Assembly (NCBI GenBank): GCA_016783145.1
Contig: JADHXD010000044.1
Span: forward strand, 1-32,289
Direction of reading: 5' to 3'
Length of the DNA: 32,289 nt
Source: Anaerolineae bacterium
Lineage (GTDB): Bacteria > Chloroflexota > Anaerolineae > JAFGEY01
The notes under the pieces were generated by a model that made no database searches, was not told the DNA's origin, and saw only the letters and a program-made list of their open reading frames with translations. Positions 22,900 to 30,511 of this stretch are shown piece by piece (the stretch's first letter is position 1; each line of letters opens with the position of its first letter). Position numbers and translations under genes: made by a program.

Positions 22900-23738
22900 C
22901 ACATCATCCCCTTGGGTATGTCCCATCCCGTCTGCCTGAGGAGGCGAACGAGGATCTCACGGTCTCTCTGTGCCGTGCGCAGTGGATGCTCTCTCGCGTC
23001 GGGTCCGAGACACTCGAGTGTCAGCGGGCCGTCGTACCCGCCGTCGCAAAGCGCCCCGAGCACGACCGCATAGTCCGTCCACCCCACATCCAAAGGGTGA
23101 AAGCACCACCCGCCCGCAGCGTCGATCGTTCCATTCTTCAGATGGGTGTTGTATGTACGCTCTCCGAGGTCGGCGACGACCTGTTCCAGGTCGTCGCCTG
23201 CAAAGACCAGGTTTGAATAGTCGACCGTCAAGCCGACGACGTCGGCCGGAGCCAGCGTCATGAGTCGCTTGGCCGACGCCAGGGTATCGGTCAGTTGTCG
23301 CATGTGCGTCTCAAAGGCCAGCCGCACCCCGATCTCCCGAGCCAGGGGGATGAGCTCCGCCAAAGCTCGCTCCAGGCACCGCCAGTGCGCGGGTGTGGCA
23401 AGGGCCGAGCCAGGCGGGCCCGGGTTCACCTTGACCGTCTGCGTCCCGAACGTGGGAGCCAGACGAATAAAGGTCTCCGCTGCCGCCAGCTCATCGTCCA
23501 CGGTGCGAGGATCGGTGTAGCTGCTGAACGTGGACAGCGCAGAGACCGCCAACCCGGATCGCTCGATGGCCCGCAGGACACGCTCCGGATCGCGGCGTGC
23601 CATCTCCAGGTCAAAGTGAGGCTTGCAGCACGCCAGCTCGATGGCATCGAAACCCAGGGCAGCGGTCGCCTCGATCGCCTCCAGCAGGTCAAGGGCGAAC
23701 AGGCTCTGGCTGAACAGCGAGATCCGTGCTCTGCTCAC
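22899..23738 (-). CDS. Sugar phosphate isomerase/epimerase-like TIM barrel protein 2
   Basis: Xylose isomerase-like TIM barrel, same superfamily as the protein at 13938 but a different branch. The classic Glu-Asp-His-Glu metal set is visible: Glu in LAFETHMRQL, Asp in LTVDYSNL, His in YNTHLKNG and Glu in LTLECLG. This arrangement is shared by tagatose/psicose 3-epimerases and hydroxypyruvate isomerase. The GTG start at 23738 has GGGGGA about eight bases upstream; an ATG just before it runs straight into a stop. It overlaps AKR 2 by one base and follows the small membrane protein by 34 bases. Confidence 0.88.
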   Translation of the reverse strand: MSRARISLFSQSLFALDLLEAIEATAALGFDAIELACCKPHFDLEMARRDPERVLRAIERSGLAVSALSTFSSYTDPRTVDDELAAAETFIRLAPTFGTQTVKVNPGPPGSALATPAHWRCLERALAELIPLAREIGVRLAFETHMRQLTDTLASAKRLMTLAPADVVGLTVDYSNLVFAGDDLEQVVADLGERTYNTHLKNGTIDAAGGWCFHPLDVGWTDYAVVLGALCDGGYDGPLTLECLGPDAREHPLRTAQRDREILVRLLRQTGWDIPKGMM

Positions 23739-23772
23739 AGGTGCATTCCCCCAGGCACTTGTCCTCCTCGCC

Positions 23773-23985
23773 CTAAATCGGAAGCGGCGCGATCACCTGC
23801 GACGAGGCAAACATCCACGCCACCAGCATCGCGTTAGTGAGGTTGCTCACCTCCACCGCGCCAAAACCGCGCTGTGTCCACGAGACGAGCGTAGCCGACC
23901 CCAGCAGGACGAGCAGACAGAGGATCAGGGCGGCGATCACCTTACCGCGGTGCTTGGGTTGGAACAGCTCGCGGGTCGTCCTCAT
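23773..23985 (-). CDS. Small two-TM membrane protein, unknown
   Basis: A 70-residue protein with a basic N-terminus (RTTRELFQPKHRGK), one strong hydrophobic helix (about residues 16-36) and a second hydrophobic stretch (about 50-68). I do not recognise a family. It is supported by ATG at 23985 with GAGAGGA six bases upstream and by tight spacing: 25 bases after the VOC gene and 34 before the isomerase. It may be a small accessory membrane subunit. Confidence 0.65.
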   Translation of the reverse strand: MRTTRELFQPKHRGKVIAALILCLLVLLGSATLVSWTQRGFGAVEVSNLTNAMLVAWMFASSQVIAPLPI

Positions 23986-24010
23986 CGCTATCCTCTCCGT
24001 CCCGGAATGC

Positions 24011-24433
24011 CTAGCCCCCTGTGCACGGGGGCGCGTTGCCGATCACGTTGCCCTGTGCATCGCTGAGCAAGAGCCCTTTTCTGGCATCGAGGAGCACGAA
24101 CTCGTTACCCCACGGATCGCGGACCACGACGCAGCGCCCGATCTGGATGTCGAACGGTCCGGCGACCACCTTGCCGCCGGCCTCCTCAAAGCGGGCTGCG
24201 GCAGCATCTGCTGACTCTACTTTCAGATCGACCTCCAGTTCCCTCTGCTCGGTGTGCAGCACGATCTCGGCATCCGTACCGGGCAGGCGTAGGCCGATCG
24301 CGCTCTCTGCCCGCCAGATCAGTGGATGCCCCAGCCGGTCTCGATAGAACGCGAGGCCGGCTTCCAGGTCCGGCACATAGAGCCGTACACAGTCCACCTT
24401 CTGTATCAGCGGTCTCGGCAGTCTGTGGTCCAT
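24011..24433 (-). CDS. VOC family protein lacking the first metal His
   Basis: Vicinal oxygen chelate fold with one clear N-terminal module (VDCVRLYVPDLEAGLAFYRDRL) and a second ending VVVRDPWGNEFVLLD. The usual first metal His is Arg in VRLYVPD, as in many binding-type or non-catalytic VOC proteins, although a Glu remains near the C-terminus. It is thus probably not a classical metalloenzyme; binding or resistance roles are possible. The ATG at 24433 has GGGAA about ten bases upstream. It sits between AKR 3 (107 bases upstream) and the small membrane protein. Confidence 0.87.
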   Translation of the reverse strand: MDHRLPRPLIQKVDCVRLYVPDLEAGLAFYRDRLGHPLIWRAESAIGLRLPGTDAEIVLHTEQRELEVDLKVESADAAAARFEEAGGKVVAGPFDIQIGRCVVVRDPWGNEFVLLDARKGLLLSDAQGNVIGNAPPCTGG

Positions 24434-24540
24434 CCGACTTTTTTCCCAGCACGCCAGGCAGTAGACCTATGTAGCGCCCCCGGTGAGCCGTCCGTGGTTC
24501 GTGACCTCCATCGGTCAACCCACTACCTGGTGCGCCTGAG

Positions 24541-25347
24541 CTAACCCAGCTTGCCGTCTGCGCGCATCTCCGCGCCGTACGCCTCGAGCGCCTGTCGCTC
24601 CTCCGGTTCCAGCGTGTCCCGCTCTGACAGGGCGCGCGCCACGCGCTGAAAGCGATCCAGGTCGCGCAGGCCGATCACGGTCAGGTTCACTGCCGGGTGA
24701 CCCAACACGTATCGGTAGAAGGCCTCTGGTGCAGGTACGCCGTTGGGGTTCAAGAGCTTGTCAGTGCGGGTGGCGTTCATGATCACCACCCCGGTCCCCT
24801 GGGCTGCTGCCTCGGGAAAGAGCAGGTCCTCCGCCTCTCTCAGCGCGCAGTTGTACCAGCAGAGAACCGTGTCAAAGAGCCCGGTAGCGACCGCCTTGGC
24901 CACCTCAGGCCACTCGTGGCCCGTCACGCCGATGTAGCGCACCAGTCCCTGCTCGCGGGCCTTGACCGCAGCTTCCATCGCCCCACCCGGTCCGAGCACC
25001 TGCTCCCGTTCGGACTCCGTGTTCAGGTAGTGGATCTGCCAGATGTCCACATAGTCCGTGCCCAGCAGGCGCAGCGAGGTTTCCAGGTCCTTCCTGGCGC
25101 CCGCCGCGTCGCGCTCTCCGCTCTTGGTGGCCAGGATGATCTCGTGGCGACGACCGGCGATGGCCTGCCCGACCACGCGCTCGTCGTCGCCATCCCGGTA
25201 GGCCCGTGCCGTGTCCAGGTAGTTGACCCCACAGTCCAGCGCAGCGCGATAGCCATCGGGCGTCTCGCAGTAGGCCCCGCCGATGCCCAGGCGGGTCACC
25301 TCCAAGCCGGTCCGGCCCAGAATGGTCTTTGGCAGCTCGTACCTCAT
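24541..25347 (-). CDS. Aldo/keto reductase 3, first gene of a seven-gene operon
   Basis: AKR superfamily oxidoreductase of 268 residues, somewhat short. Tetrad candidates are Asp and Tyr in YLDTARAYRDG, Lys in LATKSGER and His in WQIHYLNTE. It opens with the family's usual MRYELPKTILGRTGLEVTRLG-type strand. The ATG at 25347 has GGAGGAGG five bases upstream. A candidate promoter and a perfect dyad lie at 25402-25438. The operon runs through VOC, a small membrane protein, isomerase 2, AKR 2, enolase-superfamily enzyme 3 and the Cys-rich membrane protein. It is probably a sugar or sugar-alcohol dehydrogenase by context. Confidence 0.92.
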   Translation of the reverse strand: MRYELPKTILGRTGLEVTRLGIGGAYCETPDGYRAALDCGVNYLDTARAYRDGDDERVVGQAIAGRRHEIILATKSGERDAAGARKDLETSLRLLGTDYVDIWQIHYLNTESEREQVLGPGGAMEAAVKAREQGLVRYIGVTGHEWPEVAKAVATGLFDTVLCWYNCALREAEDLLFPEAAAQGTGVVIMNATRTDKLLNPNGVPAPEAFYRYVLGHPAVNLTVIGLRDLDRFQRVARALSERDTLEPEERQALEAYGAEMRADGKLG

Positions 25348-25401
25348 TGTTCCTCCTCCACGTCCACAGGGAAAAAGATGTCCGTCCCAACCGTCCTGCC
25401 A

Positions 25402-25430
25402 ATGGTATCACCGAACTCACCTGCGTGCAA
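25402..25430 (-). promoter_or_regulatory. Candidate promoter for the AKR 3 operon
   Basis: On the minus strand, TTGCAC (25430-25425), a 17-base spacer and TACCAT (25407-25402) lie about 55 bases before the ATG. The -10 is a moderate match (four of six). Confidence 0.42.
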
Positions 25431-25438
25431 GTTGCACG
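25424..25438. promoter_or_regulatory. Operator-like dyad overlapping the -35 of the AKR 3 promoter
   Basis: CGTGCAA-G-TTGCACG, perfect 7-base arms around one base, covers the predicted -35 element. It is placed where a repressor dimer would block initiation. It lies immediately beside the A-tract of the L,D-transpeptidase terminator. No regulator gene is in the window. Confidence 0.5.
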
Positions 25439-25472
25439 AAAAAAGGAGCCTGGTGTACGTTCCAGGCTCCTT
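25439..25472 (-). terminator. Rho-independent terminator of the L,D-transpeptidase gene
   Basis: On the minus strand, GGAGCCTGG, an 8-base loop and CCAGGCTCC form a perfect 9-base stem (25470-25445), extended by A-T pairs and followed by six T residues (25444-25439). It begins 26 bases after the gene's stop. Confidence 0.9.
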
Positions 25473-25497
25473 CCACTCACCGCTGGGCTTCTCGGCC

Positions 25498-26607
25498 TTA
25501 CCGCAAGGCATCCTCAGCCGGTGCGCTGTAGACATAGACCCAGGTCCCCGGGTCATCCTGGCTGGCCAACACGTGGGGGTCCTCCCCCAAGAGGGTAGGC
25601 GTGCTCCAGTCAAAGAGCCACTTGGCATCGCGTGGGCTCAAGTTGACGCACCCCCGGCTCCGGGGATGACCAAACCCATCGTGCCAGTAGGCCGCGTGCA
25701 GGGCGTACCCCTTGTGAAAGTACATCGTCCACGGCACATCCTGAACCAAGTAGTAGACCACACCATCCTCGCCGCTGCCGCGCATATCGCCCGCACGAAT
25801 CTTGCGCTGGATCTGGAACAGGCCACCCGGCGTGGCCCACCACGGCAGCCCGGTAGACACGATCGTGGCATACACCGCGCGTTCCCCCTCGTAGGCCACC
25901 AGCGTCTGCTCGGCCAGGTCGATCGCGATCCACCTGTCGTCAGGAGATACGCCGTCGGGCCGCGGTGCCGCCGTTACCACCCGGACATAGTCACTGTGCA
26001 CGTACTGCCCTTCGCCGATCCGGTACCACGCTCCGTCCGCTGCACCCACATACTCGAGAACCCTCACCAGGTCATAGTACTGCAGCGTACCCACCGGCGG
26101 ATTGTCCCACGCCGCACCGGGCCGGGCGCGCACATTCACATCCTTTCCGACCACAAAGCCAGGCACCCACTCACGTTGGTCGCCGAGGGGAATGCCCTGA
26201 AACGCGGAGGGCTTGGCCAGCCAGAGGTCTTCCCCCCGCACGTATTCCTCTCTGCCAATGCCGTACCAGACCTCCTGCTCTGTACCCGTTTCTTCTACGA
26301 TGCTTACCCACATATTGGAGAACATAAAGCGGACCGGCGTCATCTGTGCCGGGTCGCCTGGCGCCGCATAGACGGGCGTGTCGTCGTGCCTCACCCACGC
26401 ATATCGGTAGGGAAGCGGGAGTCCGGAAGCATCGAGGCCTGATTCGTCGGCGTAAGCCGGCACCCCCGAAAGCACGAGCAGCGCGACCAGTCCTGCTGCG
26501 GTACCACACTTCCAGCCACAGCTTTTTGACCGCAGCTCTGTCTTGTTCTCAGCCCACGGGCCCCCCGAGTTCATCGCGCGGGCCGTGGAAGGTTGTCTTG
26601 AACCCAT
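25498..26607 (-). CDS. Secreted L,D-transpeptidase (YkuD) with SH3 domain
   Basis: Peptidoglycan cross-linking or remodelling enzyme acting outside the cytoplasmic membrane. An unusually long N-region of about 34 residues precedes a hydrophobic core (about 35-50) and an AYA cleavage site near residue 53. A bacterial SH3 module follows at about 152-211 (VNVRARPG, GQYVHSDYV), with a related segment before it. The YkuD domain spans about 225-335. The catalytic signature is His304 in HAAYWHDGFG and Cys320 in SRGCVNL, Arg replacing the commoner His of SHGC. The ATG at 26607 has AAAGGAGG about six bases upstream; the longer frame is unsupported. It is a single-gene unit with a strong terminator. 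Domain order resembles Chloroflexota homologues. Confidence 0.92.
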   Translation of the reverse strand: MGSRQPSTARAMNSGGPWAENKTELRSKSCGWKCGTAAGLVALLVLSGVPAYADESGLDASGLPLPYRYAWVRHDDTPVYAAPGDPAQMTPVRFMFSNMWVSIVEETGTEQEVWYGIGREEYVRGEDLWLAKPSAFQGIPLGDQREWVPGFVVGKDVNVRARPGAAWDNPPVGTLQYYDLVRVLEYVGAADGAWYRIGEGQYVHSDYVRVVTAAPRPDGVSPDDRWIAIDLAEQTLVAYEGERAVYATIVSTGLPWWATPGGLFQIQRKIRAGDMRGSGEDGVVYYLVQDVPWTMYFHKGYALHAAYWHDGFGHPRSRGCVNLSPRDAKWLFDWSTPTLLGEDPHVLASQDDPGTWVYVYSAPAEDALR

Positions 26608-26942
26608 CACACAGCCTCCTTTCAGCCCGATGGAGCCGTCAAGATCAACCCTCACCATCTACGCCAATCATAGCACGGCTGTACTGGGCCTGCATCGGCC
26701 ATATGGCCCATTTGAGACCTGGTCAGGCGGCTAGGATCGGGCGCAGCAAACGCTTCTGCCCTGTAGGAAGAGCAGCTACGCGGTATCGATGCCCCGCCCG
26801 GCACCAGGAGCACCCGGTTTGCGCATATCGGACATCGATGCTACCATTACGGCACAAAGCTCAGGCGCAGGCCGCACCGTACACCAGGCCCGCCACGTTC
26901 GGGCCGACGGCCATCGCAGGAGAGAGCGCGCGGACGCACACT
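26608..26942. other. 335-base intergenic region between divergent L,D-transpeptidase and NudC genes
   Basis: An open frame upstream of NudC crosses this region in phase but has arginine- and proline-rich, non-family sequence, so I treat it as non-coding. It holds the palindrome GGCCATATGGCC (26697-26708), a possible extended -10 TGCTATGAT for the transpeptidase gene, and a weak NudC promoter at 26819-26847. Confidence 0.55.
26819..26847 (+). promoter_or_regulatory. Weak candidate promoter for NudC
   Basis: TTGCGC (26819-26824), a 17-base spacer and TACCAT (26842-26847) lie about 95 bases before the proposed ATG. Confidence 0.33.
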
Positions 26943-27905
26943 ATGGACCACTATGCACGTTCCTTGCGGAACACATTCACCGGGGACTCCCTCAACCGCG
27001 CATCCCGTCGACGACGCGATACGCAGTGGTTGGCGTCCCGGCAGGAAGATGAAACGACCCGTTTCGTGCCCCTATGGAAGTCAAGGAACCTCTTCGCCGG
27101 AGACTCGTTCCTCCAGCCTGTCCTGCTCTCGCCATACCAGGCACGGGAGCACCTGCCCGAGGCCGAATCGATCACGTTTCTCGGCGTACGGGATGGGAAC
27201 GCCATGTTTGCCGTTGGACTGTCGTCGCCGGATGACACGCCACCACCTGACCTTGAGCAACTGGGCCAATTCCACGACCTGCGGCAGGTAGCCGCCCTGT
27301 TGGAGGGGCAAGACAGCGCCCTGCTGGCTTGTGCTCGGGCGATGACCTACTGGCATCGCCGTCACCGCTTCTGTGGCGACTGCGGAAGCCTCACCGTCAG
27401 CGCCGAGGGCGGTCACCTGCGGATTTGCGCGAGCGAGAGCTGCCGTCAGCGGCACTTTCCGCGCACCGATCCGGCGATCATCGTCCTGGTCACAAGCGGC
27501 GAGCACTGCTTGATGGGACGAAAGCCCATGTGGCCGACGGGCAGGCACTCGACGATCGCCGGGTTTGTCGAGCCGGGCGAATCGATCGAGGATGCCGTGG
27601 TTCGAGAGGTCCACGAGGAAACCGGCGTCCGGGTGCGAGAGATGCGCTATCACTCGTCGCAGCCCTGGCCTTTTCCTACCTCTCTGATGTTGGGCTTTAC
27701 AGCACGAGCGCACAGGGACCCGATCCGGGTTGATCAGGACGAACTCGAGCACGCCCACTGGATCACGCGGGGCGAACTGGAGCACGGCTTGCGGCGTGGG
27801 ACGCTCGGACTGCCGCCCAGCGTCTCTGTCTCCTACCGGTTGATCGAGGACTGGTTCGACGCCGGATCTGCGGTCCCACTGAGAGAGATCGATCCTGTCC
27901 TATAG
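26943..27905 (+). CDS. nudC: NADH pyrophosphatase / RNA deNADding NUDIX hydrolase NudC
   Basis: NudC-type NUDIX hydrolase cleaving NAD(H) to NMN(H) and AMP, and in known homologues removing NAD caps from RNA. The middle zinc ribbon has Cys144, Cys147, Cys162 and Cys167. The NUDIX box spans about 207-229, with the REVHEETGV core. The NudC-specific SQPWPFPTS follows at 239-247. The N-terminal domain (about 1-125) has the usual ALLEGQDSALLACARAMTYWH linker. Length (320) is slightly above the E. coli protein. ATG at 26943 gives a family-sized product but has no close ribosome site; GGAGAG is about 18 bases away, so the start is uncertain. It is followed by the FAD oxidoreductase after 51 bases. 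Confidence 0.92.
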   Translation: MDHYARSLRNTFTGDSLNRASRRRRDTQWLASRQEDETTRFVPLWKSRNLFAGDSFLQPVLLSPYQAREHLPEAESITFLGVRDGNAMFAVGLSSPDDTPPPDLEQLGQFHDLRQVAALLEGQDSALLACARAMTYWHRRHRFCGDCGSLTVSAEGGHLRICASESCRQRHFPRTDPAIIVLVTSGEHCLMGRKPMWPTGRHSTIAGFVEPGESIEDAVVREVHEETGVRVREMRYHSSQPWPFPTSLMLGFTARAHRDPIRVDQDELEHAHWITRGELEHGLRRGTLGLPPSVSVSYRLIEDWFDAGSAVPLREIDPVL

Positions 27906-27956
27906 ACCAGGGTCCTATTCACGCTCGGAAAAGCATGTTGACCAAAGGAGGGACGT

Positions 27957-29327
27957 GTGAACACCTACGTGGAACCCGCTCGACAGCTACCGGTACGGGA
28001 GTTCGATGTCGTCATCGCCGGGGGCGGCACGGCAGGCGTCGTGGCGGCCTTGGCTGCCGCGCGCCAGGGCGCGGAGACGGTCCTGATTGAGGCCAAGGGG
28101 TATCTGGGGGGGATCGTCGTCGAGGGAGGCACTGCCCTTCACAGCTACTACAACCTGTGGAAAGCCTTCCCAGGGGTCGAAAAGCGCCAGGTCGTGAGGG
28201 GAATCCCCCAGGAAATCGTCGATCGGCTCGCGGCGGTCGGAGGCACATCGGGGCACGCCGAGATGCTGCTGGGATACGACTATGACTCTGTGTGCACCGC
28301 CATCGACACAGAGATATATAAGCTCGTCGCCTTTGAGATGCTCGTAGAAGCAGGTGTCTCTGTGTACGTGAACACCTACCTCGCGGGAGCGATCGTGGAA
28401 GGCTCTCGGGTCAAAGGGGTGATCGCCGAGAGCCACTCTGGCAGAGAGGCCATTTTGGGCAGGTCCTTTGTGGACTGCACCGGGTATGGAGACCTCGCCG
28501 CCCATGCCGGCGCGGGCTACTCTGAACCGAACGACTATGCGGTGGCGAACAGCATCGGCGTGGGCGGTGTGAGCCTGGAGAGATACCACGAATTTCTCGA
28601 CTCGTACGACGCAGTCAAGGAGTACAGCACCGGCATGCGCAGTGGGCGGGACGGGCAGATCGTTCGGCTGATGGGCATCTCCCAGAAACTCCCCCCCGAG
28701 TTCATGGATGAGGCCCGGGCGATCGGTATGGCCACGGTCACGACCACCGTTCACGATGACTACTTTATGTTCGTCAAGCTCAACGTCAGGATGCCCACCA
28801 GCCCCACGAACCGGGATGAGGCCGCAAAGGCAGAGTTGGAACTGAGGCGGCGGCAAGCCAGGGCGATAGCGCTGTTCAAAAAGCACGTGCCCGGCTGCGA
28901 AAACGCATTCATCGCTCGCACCAGCCCGTCCCTCTGCATCCGGCGCGGCAGGCTGATCACCTGCGACTATGACATCACGCTTGACGACGTGTTGGGCGGA
29001 CGGCACTTTGCGGATGACGTGATGTCCTATGGCTTCCACGACAGCGCACCGCGCCTGCAGATCAAGGATGGCGGCACGTATGGAATACCCTACAGGGCGC
29101 TCTGCGTCGCGGGACTGGACAACCTGCTGGCTTCGGGGATGATGATCACCTCCGATCACGATGCCCACATGTCCACACGGAACACGGTGTGCTGCATGGG
29201 ACAGGGGCAGGCGGCGGGCACCGCCGCGGCGATCTGCGCCCAGCGGGGCTGCGGGACCCGCGAACTGCCCTATGCCGATCTGAGGCGGGCGCTGGTCGCA
29301 AGCGGCGTGTACCTGGAGAATGGATGA
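27957..29327 (+). CDS. FAD-dependent oxidoreductase (FAD_oxidored family)
   Basis: Flavoprotein with an N-terminal dinucleotide-binding fold: FDVVIAGGGTAGVVAAL with GGGTAG at 22-27, then Glu45 in VLIEAKGYLGG to bind the ribose. A C-terminal return of the FAD domain is seen in GIPYRALCVAGLDNLLASG and in STRNTVCCMGQGQAAGTAAA. The family is common beside glycosidases and in uncharacterised sugar-oxidation loci; substrates are mostly unknown. The start is GTG at 27957 with AAAGGAGG about six bases upstream. It is probably cotranscribed with NudC (51 bases before) and with the UroD-like gene (59 bases after). Oxidation of a sugar hydroxyl is a reasonable guess. Confidence 0.88.
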   Translation: MNTYVEPARQLPVREFDVVIAGGGTAGVVAALAAARQGAETVLIEAKGYLGGIVVEGGTALHSYYNLWKAFPGVEKRQVVRGIPQEIVDRLAAVGGTSGHAEMLLGYDYDSVCTAIDTEIYKLVAFEMLVEAGVSVYVNTYLAGAIVEGSRVKGVIAESHSGREAILGRSFVDCTGYGDLAAHAGAGYSEPNDYAVANSIGVGGVSLERYHEFLDSYDAVKEYSTGMRSGRDGQIVRLMGISQKLPPEFMDEARAIGMATVTTTVHDDYFMFVKLNVRMPTSPTNRDEAAKAELELRRRQARAIALFKKHVPGCENAFIARTSPSLCIRRGRLITCDYDITLDDVLGGRHFADDVMSYGFHDSAPRLQIKDGGTYGIPYRALCVAGLDNLLASGMMITSDHDAHMSTRNTVCCMGQGQAAGTAAAICAQRGCGTRELPYADLRRALVASGVYLENG

Positions 29328-29386
29328 CCTGGGCCAGGTTCCATCGCTCACAGCCGAAGCGAGGGCAAGCAGGAAGGAAGGCCGAG

Positions 29387-30469
29387 ATGACTCAAGCGCC
29401 CTTTGGCAACGACCCAGCCAAGATCGCGCGCTACAGGGACTTTTGGAGCCGCGCCGATGTGGACCGGCCTCTGATTGGCTTCACGCTGGTCGGATGGTTT
29501 CCCCTGCAGGCCTTCTCTGCCAGCCAACGCTGGGCAGAGAGCCGCTACCTCACGCCAGAGATGCTCGTGCCACAGGACCTGGTCGAGGACCACGTGCGCA
29601 TGATCCGCGAGGGCGATCTCATCGAGGATGATCTGGTCCGCGGCGTCGGCCCTATGCAGGTAGCGGTGCCCTTTCTGCCCGGCATGTTGGGCTGCAGGGT
29701 CAGGGTCTTGCCCGAGAACGTGATGGGCGAGGAGCAGCACCTTCCCTGGGATGAGGCGCTCCGGATCCGCGTCGACCGGCACAACCCCTGGTACCAGAGA
29801 TACCTCGAACTGGCAGAAGCGCTGGTCAGGGTAGCGGACGGCCAGTTCCCGGTGAGCCACGGTGCAGAGATCGGCCCCACGGATATGCACGCCGTACTGC
29901 GAGGACATAGCCAGAGCATCCTCGACTGCATCGACGAGCCACTCAGGACCGCGCAGCTCCTGGAATCCCTGGGTGAGATCTTTTGCCAGGTCACAGAGGA
30001 GGTGTGGGAGCGCATTCCGCTTTTCTGTGGCGGTTACTTTGACGCTCAGTACTCGCTGTGGGCGCCAGGGCCCATCATCCGCATGCAAGAGGACGCCACC
30101 GCCGTGTACTCGCCCGAGCTGTATCGCAGGTTGGTCCAGCCAACCGATCGCATGCTGGCCAGCCGCTTTGAGTGCAACTTTATGCATCTTCATTCCACCT
30201 CCATGTTTCTCCTCGACGCCTTCCTGGAGATAGAAGAGATCCGCTGCCTTGAGGTCAACAACGACGCCAGCGGTCCGCCCATCGAGGCTATGGTGCCCTG
30301 CTTTCAGCGCATCCAAGAAGCCGGGCGTCCCCTGCTCATCCGGGGCGCGTTCGAACCCGATGAGCTCCGGATGCTGGTGGAAGCGCTGGATCCAAGGGGG
30401 CTGTTCCTCCTGATCATGGTCAGAACGCTGAGCGAGGCCGACGAGAGAAAGGGAATCGTCGGGCTGTAG
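29387..30469 (+). CDS. Uroporphyrinogen decarboxylase-like (UroD superfamily) protein
   Basis: Probable TIM barrel of the UroD/MtaA superfamily, based on overall pattern. GPTDMHAVLRG in the middle of the barrel and FMHLHSTSMFLLDAFLEI near the C-terminus correspond to the segment that carries HxCG in corrinoid methyltransferases; here it is HLHS without Cys. A true heme-pathway role is unlikely given the divergence and context. Environmental bacteria often place such proteins beside sugar-degrading genes, function unknown. The ATG at 29387 follows GGAAGG; an earlier in-frame stretch overlaps the FAD gene and is not family sequence. It lies 42 bases before the glycosidase gene. Confidence 0.6.
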   Translation: MTQAPFGNDPAKIARYRDFWSRADVDRPLIGFTLVGWFPLQAFSASQRWAESRYLTPEMLVPQDLVEDHVRMIREGDLIEDDLVRGVGPMQVAVPFLPGMLGCRVRVLPENVMGEEQHLPWDEALRIRVDRHNPWYQRYLELAEALVRVADGQFPVSHGAEIGPTDMHAVLRGHSQSILDCIDEPLRTAQLLESLGEIFCQVTEEVWERIPLFCGGYFDAQYSLWAPGPIIRMQEDATAVYSPELYRRLVQPTDRMLASRFECNFMHLHSTSMFLLDAFLEIEEIRCLEVNNDASGPPIEAMVPCFQRIQEAGRPLLIRGAFEPDELRMLVEALDPRGLFLLIMVRTLSEADERKGIVGL

Positions 30470-30511
30470 CCCGCCCACATCAGGGTACGATAGTTGTTTC
30501 GGAGGAGTCCA

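Noticed and set aside
24697-26442. Plus-strand open frame of 581 codons over AKR 3 and the L,D-transpeptidase
   Set aside because: It crosses a terminator and promoter region and is antisense to two well-supported genes.
26697-26708. Palindrome GGCCATATGGCC as an operator
   Set aside because: It is a perfect 12-base dyad, but no promoter element lies in a position where it would act and there is no second copy.
26346-26942. In-frame 199-codon upstream extension of NudC
   Set aside because: It is antisense to the transpeptidase gene and intergenic DNA, with Arg/Pro-rich sequence unlike any NudC domain.
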